Shown: one piece after another, positions 42,421-51,838 of the stretch
How the letters are laid out: every line of letters starts with the position of its first letter
Position numbering within the stretch: position 1 is the stretch's first letter
Origin: JAEZDR01 sp039811185
Lineage (GTDB): Bacteria > Bacteroidota > Bacteroidia > Chitinophagales > Chitinophagaceae
NCBI GenBank assembly: GCA_039811185.1
Contig: JBDHYF010000007.1
Span: 1-64,000, forward strand
DNA: 64,000 nt
Direction of reading: 5' to 3'
The notes under the pieces: generated by a model
Database searches by the model: none
Told to the model about the DNA's origin: nothing
Seen by the model: the letters and a program-made list of their open reading frames with translations, nothing else
Position numbers and translations under genes: made by a program

Positions 42421-42771
42421 CTATTTTAGGTGCTTATTCAATAATAAAACCAACTTATCCACGTCGATAGGTTTTGATACGTAATCGTCGGCTCCTGCTG
42501 CCAGTGTTTTTTCCCGGTCGCCCGCCATTGCCTGCGCGGTAACGGCTATCACCGGTATCTTTTTTATGTTTTTAATCAGGGGAATTGCTTCGTAGCCATC
42601 CATCTCAGGCATCATCATATCGAGCAATACAAGGCGAATGCCGTTGCTTCCTTTTAACAGCTCAAGTCCTTCGTGGGCGGAAGAAGCTGATAGCGCTCCA
42701 TACCCTTTGGCTTTCAGTGTAGCAGAAAGCGCGAATATGTTTCGGCTGTCGTCATCAATAATAAGAATCAT
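42421..42771 (-). CDS. CheY-like single-domain response regulator
   Basis: This 116-residue receiver domain starts MILIIDDDSRNIF (acidic pocket), has the phospho-acceptor Asp in LVLLDMMMPEMDG, the Thr in IAVTAQAM and the Lys in YVSKPIDVDK. There is no output domain. It is very similar to the last receiver of the large hybrid kinase next door, so a phosphorelay between them is plausible. Confidence 0.92.
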   Translation of the reverse strand: MILIIDDDSRNIFALSATLKAKGYGALSASSAHEGLELLKGSNGIRLVLLDMMMPEMDGYEAIPLIKNIKKIPVIAVTAQAMAGDREKTLAAGADDYVSKPIDVDKLVLLLNKHLK

Positions 42772-42775
42772 AAGT

Positions 42776-45700
42776 TTAAGGTTTGGTTTTGTCGTATAGC
42801 CACACTCTGAGTAAAGACAGAAGCTGGTCGATGTCTACCGGTTTGGAGATATAGTCCGACGCGCCTGCCTGAATACATTTTTCGCGGTCGCCTGCCATTG
42901 CTTTGGCGGTAACAGCAATAATCGGAAGGTTCTTATATTCTTTGAACGACCGGATTTTTCTGATGCTTTCATAGCCATCCATCAGCGGCATCATCATGTC
43001 CATCAATATCACATCAATGTCCGGATTTTCCTGCAAAGCGGTCAGCGCTTCTTTTCCGTCCATCGCGTGGAACACCTGCATTTGCTGCAATTCGAGCGGT
43101 TTGGTTAACGAAAAGATGTTGCGGGCGTCGTCGTCGGCAATCAGCACTTTTTTGTTTTTTAAGATATTGGATAAAGCGCCAAGTTTACGCGGTGCAGCGG
43201 GCTTGGTGTTTTTCTGATCTTCAATTAAATGAAGGAAAATGGATACCTCATCCAAAATGCGCTGGTAGGAGTGAGCCGTTTTCACCACAATAGAATCTGC
43301 ATACTGACGGATCTTAGTTTCTTCGTTTGGTGAAAGATTTTTTCCGGTGAATATGATGATGGGGAGGTTCTCGAGGCCCTCATTCTTCTTAATGGTTTCG
43401 AGTGTTTCATAAGCCGATTGTGAGCCCGCTGCACCCATATCGAGTATCACACAATTTACCTCGTGCTTCTTCAGCGCATGAATGCTGTTGCCAACATCGC
43501 CCGTAAGTTCACAACTCACGTTCACGGTTTCGAGGAAATAGGCAAGCGCCTTAGCGTGTTTTTCATCTTCCTCAACAATCAGCACTTTCTTCGGATCGTT
43601 GCTCAATAAATGGTTTAGACGGTTGAACACTTCTTCCATTTTTTCGAACGCCAGCGGTTTGTTGATGAAGTCGATAGCGCCGCGGCTGATGCTTTCTCTT
43701 CTTGCCTGCATGCTCGACATAATGTGTACGGGAATATGCCGCGTTTGGCTGCCGGCTTTTAGTTCTTCCATCACCTCCCAACCGCTCATTACCGGTAATT
43801 TTATGTCAAGCAAAATAGCGGTAGGCACCAGCTTTTTGGCGAGGTGCAATCCTTCATCGCCCCTTACAGCCACCACACATTTGTAACCCTGACTGCGTGT
43901 ATAACCTAAAAGCGCTTTTGCAAACTCTGTATCATCTTCAACAATTAAAATAACACGGTCGCCCGCTTGTATGGCATCGCGGTCGTCCTCCATAGCCGGC
44001 GGAATCAATTCAACAATGTCGTTCTTAGAAGGAGCAGCAGGCTCTTTCGGAGACCGGATGTCTTCTTCCGCCATATCTTTTATTTCCTGCACTGCCTGCT
44101 TTTGTTTTGCATGCACTATGCCGGCAGCTTTTTTGTCAGCCGGTATCACAAGGGTGAAATTGCTTCCTTCCGCCACCTCACTTTTCAGCTCAATATCGCC
44201 ACCTAACAAGCGCGCCAGTTGCCGGCTGATGGAAAGACCGAGCCCCGTGCCACCAAACTTACGGCGTGTAGATCCGTCGGCCTGCTGAAAGGCTTCAAAT
44301 ATCAGCTGCTGCTTGTTTTGTGGAATGCCGATGCCACTGTCCTTAACAGAAAAGGCTACCATGTTGTTCCGCATAAACACACTCAGTTCCACATAACCCT
44401 TCGAGGTAAATTTGAGCGCATTCGACAATAAATTCCGGATAATCTGATCCATCCGGAGTTTGTCGGTTTCAATTAAGGACGGCACTTCATCGGCCACTTC
44501 TATTTTTAGCTGAAGGTTTTTTTCTTTTGCCACCGGCGCAAAAAGTTGTTGAAGTTCGGCGACAGCTTCGCGAACGTTTACCATCGAATATTCCAACTGC
44601 ATGTGCCCGGCTTCAATCTTACTTAAATCGAGTATCTCATCAATCAGCGCCAGCAGGCCGTTGCCCGAGCTTTGAATCACCTTAGCGTATTCTATCTGCT
44701 CCTCGTCGAGGTTGTGCTGCGTGTTTTCGGATAGCAGGCGGCTTAATAAAAGAATGCTGTTTAGCGGCGTGCGCAGTTCGTGCGACATATTGGCCAGAAA
44801 CTCCGATTTGTATTTTGTGCTGAGTTCCAGCTCCTCTGCTTTCTTTTGAATTTCCGCATTTCGTTCTATGATAATCTGATTGCGTTCTTCCAATTGTGTG
44901 CTTCTTTCTTCTAACTCGCGGTTTGCTTCCAGCAGCTCTTCCTGCTGCACTTTCAGCTCTTCTTCCGATGTGGCAAGCTTTGCTGCCTGGGCTTCCAGTT
45001 CCGCATTGATGTTTTCCAGCTCGGAATGTTGCGCCTGCAATTCTTCCGACTGAGCCTGTGTTTCCTCAAGTAGTTCCTGCAACCGCAACCGGCTTTTTGT
45101 TGCGCTGAGTGCTACGGCAATGCCTACGCCAACTTCATCGAAGAAGCGCATGAGGTGCGGATTAAATTTTTCAATGCTCGAAAGCTCTATCACACCTTCC
45201 AGCACATCATTATACAAAAGCGGTACAATAATAACCGATGACGGAGTGATGGAACTGAGGCCGCTTACAATTAAGGTGTCGGCTTCTTCGGAAAAATTCA
45301 GCAGCAACGGTTTTCTCGATTTAGCAACTTGGCCTATCAGGGTTTCGCCGTACTGAAGTTTTCGTTTTACATGCTCGTTGCTCTCTGTTGCGTAGGCCGC
45401 TCCGAGTTGCAGCAACTCCTGATCTTCATGTGCAAAATATAGGAGTCCCTGGTGCGCGTTTACGTAGCCGGCCAATGCGGTAAGCACGTCGCTGGCAAGT
45501 TGTTCAATTCCTTTTTCCCCTCGATAATATTTGCTGACGGACGTGATGCCCGTTTGTATCCAAATTTTTTCGTTGCTTTCTTTTGTGTATTCAGCGAGGT
45601 CATTCTTCATGCGGAGAATTGCGTTTCCGAGGACATCATTTTCACTGCGCGGACTGAACTGCAGATCAAAATCTCCGGTCCCTATTGCATCGGCAGCCTT

Positions 45701-46822
45701 GGCAATCATTGTGTTGGAACGATCGATTGTTTTAATTGACTGCACCAGATGTCCGATGGAATCGTTTGTATAAATCGGCAGAATAATATTGGTTTCACCC
45801 AATGCTAGTTTTTCTGCAGACTGGCGAATCTGCGAAAGCAGATCGGAAATATTTTTCAGTGTGTAAAAAACAATGATGATGATGAGTGAAACAATGATGA
45901 GCAAAATGGCGACGCTTTGATTCAGCGCTTTCTTTTCATCTTCATAAATCTTAAGTGCTTTGCTGCGCGTGCGCTCCATCAGGGAAGATTGCTGCTGAAG
46001 TAAGTTATTAATGACATTTCCCGACGACTCCCACCAGGCTTCGGCGTTAAAATCGGGCGGCAGCGATTTGTTAGCGGTGATATAGTCGAATGTTTCTGCC
46101 AGCGCCACCGCCTCGTCCGATGTAAGGATATGATTGATTCTGTTGATGAAATCAGCGGGCGATTTTGCCTGAAATTCTTTGGCGTAGGATCCGAATGTTT
46201 TATAGCCTATCTGAACTGCGTCGTATTCGCGCCGAGCCGATTCCTTATCAACGCTGAGCGAATACACGTTTGCTCTTAAAATACCAAAGTAGTTGATGAG
46301 TTGAAACAGTATTTTTTCCGAGTTCAGTTCATCGGATATGGGGCCGAGGTATGCTATGTTTTCGACGTTCACATCGTTGAGGTATTGCACTCTTTCCTGC
46401 ATACTGGAGTAATAGAGCATCACTTCGTCGGCCGTTATGCGCCTGGCAAGAATATCTTTCCGAATTTGGTTGAGGCTGGAAAGCATGGTGAAGTCTGTAA
46501 ACGATAGCCAGTTGGTGTCGAGCAGTGTTTGTAGTTGTGTTAGCTGTTCGTTGGTGGCATTTTGTGCAGCCACAAACTGAGCATCGGAATAATTGTTAAC
46601 AAGATAAGCGTAACCGAAGCGCCTTTCTATGTGCAGCCGCGACGATAGATTCATCACCACCAGATTCTTCTGAATATCGTTTACCACTTTTCCGGTAACC
46701 TCTATTCGGTTATTTCTTTCGCTGATGAGTTGGATAGAGAAATAAACCAGAAAGGCAAGCGGTATCAGCCCTATCAATATTAGTTTAATATGAAAGGGAA
46801 TTGCATTAATCAGTCGTTTCAT
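42776..46822 (-). CDS. Large hybrid sensor histidine kinase with three receiver domains
   Basis: This 1,348-residue membrane kinase begins with a helix (~13-32), a periplasmic sensor of about 270 residues and a second helix (~303-325). HAMP-like segments follow, then a GAF domain (~440-590), a long Glu/Gln-rich coiled coil (~590-680), HisKA with the phospho-His in MSHELRTPLNS near residue 680, a HATPase domain with GGTGLGLSISRQL, and three receivers. Receivers 1 and 3 have the acceptor Asp (LLDIKLPVMSG, LMDMMMPLMDG). Receiver 2 is divergent, with VILDMGAAGS and no conserved Lys context. It overlaps the upstream kinase gene by 4 bp. Confidence 0.92.
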   Translation of the reverse strand: MKRLINAIPFHIKLILIGLIPLAFLVYFSIQLISERNNRIEVTGKVVNDIQKNLVVMNLSSRLHIERRFGYAYLVNNYSDAQFVAAQNATNEQLTQLQTLLDTNWLSFTDFTMLSSLNQIRKDILARRITADEVMLYYSSMQERVQYLNDVNVENIAYLGPISDELNSEKILFQLINYFGILRANVYSLSVDKESARREYDAVQIGYKTFGSYAKEFQAKSPADFINRINHILTSDEAVALAETFDYITANKSLPPDFNAEAWWESSGNVINNLLQQQSSLMERTRSKALKIYEDEKKALNQSVAILLIIVSLIIIIVFYTLKNISDLLSQIRQSAEKLALGETNIILPIYTNDSIGHLVQSIKTIDRSNTMIAKAADAIGTGDFDLQFSPRSENDVLGNAILRMKNDLAEYTKESNEKIWIQTGITSVSKYYRGEKGIEQLASDVLTALAGYVNAHQGLLYFAHEDQELLQLGAAYATESNEHVKRKLQYGETLIGQVAKSRKPLLLNFSEEADTLIVSGLSSITPSSVIIVPLLYNDVLEGVIELSSIEKFNPHLMRFFDEVGVGIAVALSATKSRLRLQELLEETQAQSEELQAQHSELENINAELEAQAAKLATSEEELKVQQEELLEANRELEERSTQLEERNQIIIERNAEIQKKAEELELSTKYKSEFLANMSHELRTPLNSILLLSRLLSENTQHNLDEEQIEYAKVIQSSGNGLLALIDEILDLSKIEAGHMQLEYSMVNVREAVAELQQLFAPVAKEKNLQLKIEVADEVPSLIETDKLRMDQIIRNLLSNALKFTSKGYVELSVFMRNNMVAFSVKDSGIGIPQNKQQLIFEAFQQADGSTRRKFGGTGLGLSISRQLARLLGGDIELKSEVAEGSNFTLVIPADKKAAGIVHAKQKQAVQEIKDMAEEDIRSPKEPAAPSKNDIVELIPPAMEDDRDAIQAGDRVILIVEDDTEFAKALLGYTRSQGYKCVVAVRGDEGLHLAKKLVPTAILLDIKLPVMSGWEVMEELKAGSQTRHIPVHIMSSMQARRESISRGAIDFINKPLAFEKMEEVFNRLNHLLSNDPKKVLIVEEDEKHAKALAYFLETVNVSCELTGDVGNSIHALKKHEVNCVILDMGAAGSQSAYETLETIKKNEGLENLPIIIFTGKNLSPNEETKIRQYADSIVVKTAHSYQRILDEVSIFLHLIEDQKNTKPAAPRKLGALSNILKNKKVLIADDDARNIFSLTKPLELQQMQVFHAMDGKEALTALQENPDIDVILMDMMMPLMDGYESIRKIRSFKEYKNLPIIAVTAKAMAGDREKCIQAGASDYISKPVDIDQLLSLLRVWLYDKTKP

Positions 46823-48291
46823 AGTTCGTTTTTTACAGGAAGCGTAAAATAAAAAGTGGAGCCTTTGCCTTCTTCACTTTCCACGGCACAAAATCCCTTA
46901 TGGCCTTCTATAATTTCGGAGCAGATGTATAACCCGATGCCGAGTCCCTGAAAGCGGTTGGACGCTTCTTCGGCGCGGTAATATTTTTCGAAAACCTTTT
47001 TTAGCTTGTCGGAAGGGATGCCGATGCCGCTGTCGCTCACCCGGCATTGAATGTTGCCCGATTCCTGGCGGAGTTCAACAGTAATATTTTTATTTACCGG
47101 AGAATATTTTACTGCGTTGGTTAAGTAATTCAGCACTACCTGTTCTATGCGGCTCTCATCGCCGTACACCTCAACGTTTACTTCATTCAATTTGGTGATG
47201 TGATAGTCTTTATTGGTTTGCTGAATGATGTCGATGGCGTGGTTCACCATCTCATTAAAATTAAAAGTGGTTTTGTGGTACTCCAGTTTTCCGCTTTCTA
47301 TTTTAGAAATATCGAGCAGGTCGGTTACCAGCATATTCAGTTTTTCAATTTGCTTTTGCGCCCGCTCTATATACTTCTGCATCACATCTTTACCGCTGTT
47401 TTCGTGAATAATCCGTTCGAGCAGTTGTATATACGCTTTGATGCTGGTAAGGGGTGTTTTTAATTCGTGGCTCGCAATGCTGATGAATTCGTCTTTCTTT
47501 CTTTCATCTTGTTTTCTCTCTTCAATATCGGTTAGGGTGGCCACCCATTTGGTCAGTTCGTTCGCTTCGTAAACCGGTGTGGCCTTTAATAAAAAGAAAC
47601 GGAATACGCCGGTATCTTTTTGTTTAATGCGGGTTTCAAAATCGAAGGGCTTGCAGTTTTGTATGCCTGCTTTCCATCTTGCCTCCAGAGGTTTTTCTGA
47701 AGGATGATTAACGGGAAACTCTTTCTCCGAAGCAGCATACTCCAGCCAATGGCGGTTCACAAATTCGAGGTTGCCTTTTTGTGTGGCTGTAAACGCAATC
47801 TGTGGAAGCGATTCGAGTGTGCTTCTAAATTCACTCACAGTATTTTTCAGCGCTGCCTCGGCTTTTTTCCGGTACTCGATTTCTGCTTTTAAAATGGTTT
47901 GCATATCATGCAAGTCCTTTTTTTGTTCATAAAGCTTATAAAAAGTTTTTACTTTAAGTAGCAGAATTTCCTGGTCAACTGGCTTTGTAACATAGTCTAC
48001 ACCGCCCGACGAATAACCTTTAGTGATGTATTTTTTTTCTGTGCTGATGGCCGAAAGAAAAATGATGGGAATGTCGCGTGCCTTGCTGTATCCGGATATG
48101 GCTTCTGCCACTTCAAAGCCGTCCATAACCGGCATCTGCACATCTAAAATAATCAGCGCGTACGAGTTCTTCAGCACTTTTGCCAGCGCCTCTTCGCCGG
48201 AAGCGGCCGAATCAACAGGAAAGCCATGGAGTTTAAGCAGTTTTTCTAACGAATAAATGTTTTCCGGCTTATCATCTACAATTAATACCAT
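46819..48291 (-). CDS. Receiver-PAS-histidine kinase
   Basis: This 490-residue cytoplasmic protein begins with a receiver domain (MVLIVDDKPENIYS, acceptor Asp in LIILDVQMPVMDG, Lys in YVTKPVDQE). A short coil and a PAS domain (~150-260) follow, then HisKA with SIASHELKTPLTS and a HATPase with GLGIGLYICSEII. It has no transmembrane helix. It is the first gene of the operon and would act with the membrane hybrid kinase that overlaps it. Confidence 0.92.
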   Translation of the reverse strand: MVLIVDDKPENIYSLEKLLKLHGFPVDSAASGEEALAKVLKNSYALIILDVQMPVMDGFEVAEAISGYSKARDIPIIFLSAISTEKKYITKGYSSGGVDYVTKPVDQEILLLKVKTFYKLYEQKKDLHDMQTILKAEIEYRKKAEAALKNTVSEFRSTLESLPQIAFTATQKGNLEFVNRHWLEYAASEKEFPVNHPSEKPLEARWKAGIQNCKPFDFETRIKQKDTGVFRFFLLKATPVYEANELTKWVATLTDIEERKQDERKKDEFISIASHELKTPLTSIKAYIQLLERIIHENSGKDVMQKYIERAQKQIEKLNMLVTDLLDISKIESGKLEYHKTTFNFNEMVNHAIDIIQQTNKDYHITKLNEVNVEVYGDESRIEQVVLNYLTNAVKYSPVNKNITVELRQESGNIQCRVSDSGIGIPSDKLKKVFEKYYRAEEASNRFQGLGIGLYICSEIIEGHKGFCAVESEEGKGSTFYFTLPVKNEL

Positions 48292-48353
48292 TTAACGCAA
48301 TTTTTCGGAGCCGATGAATGTTGTTTTTTTGGCATCGCAATATACGTTATAGA

Positions 48354-48764
48354 TTAAATTTTGCTTAAATATTCTTGCAGCATAAGCGTTGCAGCCGTAA
48401 CGTCGATGTTCCTTTTTTCGCGGCGCTTTTTTTTCTTCATCCCCATTTCTACCAAGGCCGCCACCGCCATCTTCGATGAATACCGTTCGTCGATGGTTTC
48501 TACCGGCATCTGCGGGAACTTTTTCTTTACATCGGCAACAAATTTTATCACCGCCGCCGTAATGTGGGTGTCGGAATCGTTCAAATTCTTCGGTTCGCCT
48601 ACCAGCATCAGTTCCACTTCGTTTTGTGCGAAATATTTCTTTAAGTACTCGAATAATGTTTCTGTGGATACGGTTTCAAGCGGTGTGGCAATTATTTTCA
48701 ACGGGTCTGTAACCGCTATGCCGGTTCGCTTTGCGCCGTAATCTATACAGATAATTCGTCCCAT
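48354..48764 (-). CDS. ruvX: RuvX/YqgF-family nuclease
   Basis: This RNase H-fold protein of about 136 residues is of the YqgF/RuvX family, involved in 16S rRNA 5' processing and proposed as a Holliday junction resolvase. It shows IICIDYGAKRTGIAVTD at the start, LMLVGEPKNLND in the middle and ETIDERYSS with the catalytic acidic residues later. The start is the ATG before GRIICIDYG; an upstream TTG is less likely. Confidence 0.9.
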   Translation of the reverse strand: MGRIICIDYGAKRTGIAVTDPLKIIATPLETVSTETLFEYLKKYFAQNEVELMLVGEPKNLNDSDTHITAAVIKFVADVKKKFPQMPVETIDERYSSKMAVAALVEMGMKKKKRREKRNIDVTAATLMLQEYLSKI

Positions 48765-48833
48765 TAACTTGCTTTTCTGCAATCTAACTTTTTATAGCAG
48801 AAATTAAATCTGCCTTTTCATTTATTTCGTGGC

Positions 48834-49328
48834 ATGAAAAAAATCGGACTTCTTTCCGACACGCATGGTTATCTCGACAACGCTGTTTATAAACACTTCA
48901 GCGATTGCGATGAGATATGGCATGCAGGTGATTTTGGAACGATGGAAGTTTTGACAGCGTTAGAAAATTTTAAACCGCTGCGCGGTGTTTTTGGAAATAT
49001 TGACGGACAAGACGTGCGTAGCGTTGTGCCGGAAGTGCTACAATGGACGTGTGAAGACGCACTTGTCTGCATGATGCACATAGGTGGCTATCCGCCAAAA
49101 TACAATGCTACATCCAAAAAACTCCTCGCTTCGGCAAGGCCTCAGTTGTTCATTTCAGGGCATTCGCACATCCTGAAAGTGATGTACGATAAAGACCTTG
49201 ACTGTCTGCATATTAATCCCGGCGCTGCCGGCAAACAAGGGTGGCATCAGGTACGCACACTGGTTAGTTTTACTGTGGAAGGGAAGGCGTTCAAAAACCT
49301 TCAGGTAATTGAACTTGGCAAAAAATAA
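48834..49328 (+). CDS. YfcE/MJ0936-type metallophosphoesterase
   Basis: This 164-residue phosphodiesterase has the calcineurin-like metal site spread over LLSDTHGYLD, WHAGDFG, VFGNIDG and ISGHSH. The family hydrolyses phosphodiester model substrates; the natural substrate is unknown. It is divergent from ruvX and followed by a strong terminator hairpin. Confidence 0.88.
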   Translation: MKKIGLLSDTHGYLDNAVYKHFSDCDEIWHAGDFGTMEVLTALENFKPLRGVFGNIDGQDVRSVVPEVLQWTCEDALVCMMHIGGYPPKYNATSKKLLASARPQLFISGHSHILKVMYDKDLDCLHINPGAAGKQGWHQVRTLVSFTVEGKAFKNLQVIELGKK

Positions 49329-49350
49329 ACGGCGCACCTCGCGCCGTTTT
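49327..49350. terminator. Bidirectional terminator between convergent genes
   Basis: AAACGGCGC / GCGCCGTTT with a 5-nt ACCTC loop is flanked by an A run on the left and T's on the right, so it can serve both the phosphoesterase gene and the convergent membrane protein gene. Confidence 0.8.
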
Positions 49351-49368
49351 ACTTAAGATATCTTGTGG

Positions 49369-49833
49369 TTAAAACCAGCCGCGGCCGGAAAATAATTCCC
49401 TGAATGGCCAGGGCACGGCAACCAAAATAAGAATCAGCGCAATTAAATAATACACCATTGTTCTGTTGTGCTTTGCTTTATCGCTGATCGCTTTTCGCCC
49501 TTGCGCTTTACCAATATGAATCAGTACAATGGCAATCAGCATAAGCAATGTGTGTTCAATGGCGAAGAACCGCATGTAAGAGTCTTTCATTACAGGCCCC
49601 ATACCAAAGGCCTTGATTTGTTTATAACCAAACCCACCGAGAAACCATAAGCTGATACCGATTAACAACTGCAAATCGGCAACAATGGTAAGAATAAGGC
49701 CTGTTCTTGCGTCGGTGCGGATAAACGGACGTTTGCCTGCCACCATGCTGTTAAAAATGGCAATCAGCAAAAGCAACAACAGCAGCCAGCGGCCTATGCT
49801 GTGAACGTGCAACAGAATTTGATGAGTATCCAT
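49369..49833 (-). CDS. Four-helix membrane protein, function unknown
   Basis: This 154-residue protein has four hydrophobic helices (about 10-30, 43-65, 88-106 and 126-147). Conserved-looking histidines occur in LLHVHSIGRW, AIEHTLLM and VLIHIGKAQ. This is a common Bacteroidetes family of unknown role; the histidine placement recalls b-type cytochromes, but haem binding is not shown. A TAGTTTTG element precedes the ATG. Confidence 0.55.
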   Translation of the reverse strand: MDTHQILLHVHSIGRWLLLLLLLIAIFNSMVAGKRPFIRTDARTGLILTIVADLQLLIGISLWFLGGFGYKQIKAFGMGPVMKDSYMRFFAIEHTLLMLIAIVLIHIGKAQGRKAISDKAKHNRTMVYYLIALILILVAVPWPFRELFSGRGWF

Positions 49834-49847
49834 AAGAATTATTTGGT

Positions 49848-49855
49848 CAAAACTA
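49848..49855 (-). promoter_or_regulatory. -7 element of the four-helix membrane protein gene
   Basis: TAGTTTTG on the minus strand, 16 nt before the ATG. Confidence 0.5.
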
Positions 49856-49878
49856 AGGAAACAAAGTATAGGAAATTT

Positions 49879-50943
49879 TTAATCAACCCAGTCGGCGATA
49901 AATACGTTAGTATCTCTTGTGCCGCCGTTATTGCGGTTGCTGGAAAACACAATCTTTTTTCCATCGTAGCTGATCATCGGAAATGCGTCGAACGTTTTAT
50001 CGGTGCTGATTTTTTTAAGGTTGCTTCCGTCGGCCTTCATGGTGTACATGTTAAAGGGAAAACCTCTTTTGTATTCGTGGTTGCTGCAAAAAACGATGTC
50101 GCCGTTTGGAAGGAAGTTGGGTGCCCAGTTTGCTTGTCCCAACTCGGTAAGTTGTTTTGCATCGCTTCCATCAACGTTGGCAATCCAAACCTCCATATTG
50201 TTCGGAGCTACGAGGCCTTGTTTCAGCAGGTTGTCGTAATCTGCAATTTCCGCTTCCGTTTTAGGATGGTGTGCACGCCATAGAATTTTTTTGCCATCCG
50301 GACTAAACCATGCGCCTCCATCATAACCCTTTACATGTGTAATGCGTTTGGTTTCTTTTGTTTTTAAATCCATCACATACAATTCAAGATCACCATCGCG
50401 CATAGAAGTAAATACCATCAGTTTGCCGTCGGGCGACAGGGTAGCTTCTGCATCGTAACCGGGTGTATTGGTAAGCTGCTCAACAATATTTCCGTTTAAG
50501 TCGGCTTTAAAAATATCATAGCTTTCGTATAACGGCCAAATGTAGCGGTTGCCGTGTTTTGCGCGATCTATGTTGGGAGGGCATTCATCGCCGCCCAAGT
50601 GGGTAGAGGCATAAATAATATGTTTGTTATCTTTTGTAAAGAAGGCACAGGTGGTGCGTCCTTTTCCGGTAGATACCATTTTGTATTCGAAAGGTTTTCC
50701 TTTCGCAGGAATCTTTCCTATAAAAATTTGGTCGCACTCAATGCCATCAGCGGGTGCAGTGCGCTGAAAAACCAGCATCTTGCCGTCGTAACTCCAATAC
50801 GCTTCGGCATTATCGCCGCCAAAAGTAAGCTGTCGCACATTTTTAAAATGCACTTCGTTGGGGTAGTGAATGGTGTCAGATTTTGATTGTGCTCCGGCAG
50901 CAAAGGCAAGCAGCAGCAAACCGGAAGTGAGTAAATTTTTCAT
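49879..50943 (-). CDS. Exported TolB-like beta-propeller protein
   Basis: This protein of about 354 residues has a signal peptide (MKNLLTSGLLLLAFAAGAQS) and repeated PD40/WD40-like blades, e.g. AEATLSPDGKLMVFTSMRDG, GAWFSPDGKKILWRA and PMISYDGKKIVFSSNRN. Such propellers bind proteins or ligands in the periplasm; no enzymatic motif is seen. I start at the ATG 5 nt after a TAGTTTTG element; the frame is open further upstream, but those codons lie within the promoter and do not resemble a signal peptide. Confidence 0.82.
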   Translation of the reverse strand: MKNLLTSGLLLLAFAAGAQSKSDTIHYPNEVHFKNVRQLTFGGDNAEAYWSYDGKMLVFQRTAPADGIECDQIFIGKIPAKGKPFEYKMVSTGKGRTTCAFFTKDNKHIIYASTHLGGDECPPNIDRAKHGNRYIWPLYESYDIFKADLNGNIVEQLTNTPGYDAEATLSPDGKLMVFTSMRDGDLELYVMDLKTKETKRITHVKGYDGGAWFSPDGKKILWRAHHPKTEAEIADYDNLLKQGLVAPNNMEVWIANVDGSDAKQLTELGQANWAPNFLPNGDIVFCSNHEYKRGFPFNMYTMKADGSNLKKISTDKTFDAFPMISYDGKKIVFSSNRNNGGTRDTNVFIADWVD

Positions 50944-50948
50944 GGCGG

Positions 50949-50956
50949 CAAAACTA
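50949..50956 (-). promoter_or_regulatory. -7 element of the TolB-like gene
   Basis: TAGTTTTG on the minus strand followed by CCGCC and the ATG: five bases, so the transcript would be nearly leaderless. Confidence 0.55.
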
Positions 50957-51004
50957 TAGTTCATCGTCTGCTTCTCCGTCATAAAATTGTAATCTGTAGA
51001 ACAA

Positions 51005-51012
51005 TACATTTG
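51005..51012 (+). promoter_or_regulatory. -7 element of the TPR lipoprotein gene
   Basis: TACATTTG lies 4 nt before the ATG, divergent from the TolB-like promoter about 50 bp away. Confidence 0.55.
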
Positions 51013-51016
51013 CTTT

Positions 51017-51805
51017 ATGAAATATTTTGCACTCATTTTTCTCTTCCTCATGGTTGCGGCCTGCAACACAAACGAAGACCCCGCATTTCAGGAAAACAAA
51101 GCGTCGGTTTCCCGCCTCGAAAAATTAGTGAAAGAATATCCCGACAGCGTAGGCTTAAAATTAAGCCTGCTCAATTACTACGACAGTATAGGGCTTGCTG
51201 CGAAAGCCTATCCGGTGTTAAACGAACTTATCGCGAACGACAGTGCAAACTACGGACTTTGGTTTCGCCGCGGACAGTTGGAAGAAGTGTTGGAAGATAC
51301 CGCTGCTGCCATAAATTCTTACCTCCGAGCTATCAATATTTATCCCGGTCCGGAAGCGCAATTAAGCCTTGCGTATCTGCTCGCCGAAAAGAAAGACTCG
51401 AAATCGATCGTAATCTGCAAGCGTATTCTCGAGTTGGGACTGGGCCGCGAAACGGAAGCATCTTGCTACTTCATTCAGGGAGTTTATTATGCAAGAATCG
51501 CCGACTTCGATAAAGCAGAAACCCTGTTCGATCAAACAATTGCAGCCTCCTACACCTATATGGAAGCTTATATCGAAAAAGGATTGCTGTTTTTCGACCG
51601 AGGAAGATACCGCGAAGCCCTTCAGGTTTTCACTTTCGCCTCCACCATCAATAACCTCTATGCAGATGCTTATTATTATATGGCAAGATGTTATGAAATG
51701 ATGCAAATGAAAGACAGTGCCACCATAAGATTTGAGCAGTCGCTGAGCCTCGATAAAAATATGGTTGAAGCAAAAGCAGGACTGGAACGCGTTAGAAAGA
51801 TGTAG
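51017..51805 (+). CDS. TPR-repeat lipoprotein
   Basis: This 262-residue protein has a lipoprotein signal with lipobox VAAC. The mature part consists of tetratricopeptide-like helical repeats, e.g. NYGLWFRRGQLEEVLEDTAA, then ASCYFIQGVYYARIADFDKA and ADAYYYMARCYEMMQMKDSA. TPR lipoproteins act as scaffolds in the periplasm; the partner is unknown. The rpe gene follows after 33 bp with its own promoter. Confidence 0.8.
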   Translation: MKYFALIFLFLMVAACNTNEDPAFQENKASVSRLEKLVKEYPDSVGLKLSLLNYYDSIGLAAKAYPVLNELIANDSANYGLWFRRGQLEEVLEDTAAAINSYLRAINIYPGPEAQLSLAYLLAEKKDSKSIVICKRILELGLGRETEASCYFIQGVYYARIADFDKAETLFDQTIAASYTYMEAYIEKGLLFFDRGRYREALQVFTFASTINNLYADAYYYMARCYEMMQMKDSATIRFEQSLSLDKNMVEAKAGLERVRKM

Positions 51806-51826
51806 AACATTCGCTTTTCAAAACAT

Positions 51827-51834
51827 TATTTTTG
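51827..51834 (+). promoter_or_regulatory. -7 element of rpe
   Basis: TATTTTTG lies 4 nt before the rpe ATG. Confidence 0.55.
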
Positions 51835-51838
51835 CGAC

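Noticed and set aside
50944..51069. N-terminal extension of the TolB-like protein
   Set aside because: The frame is open upstream, but the extension covers the -7 element and would hide a good signal peptide.
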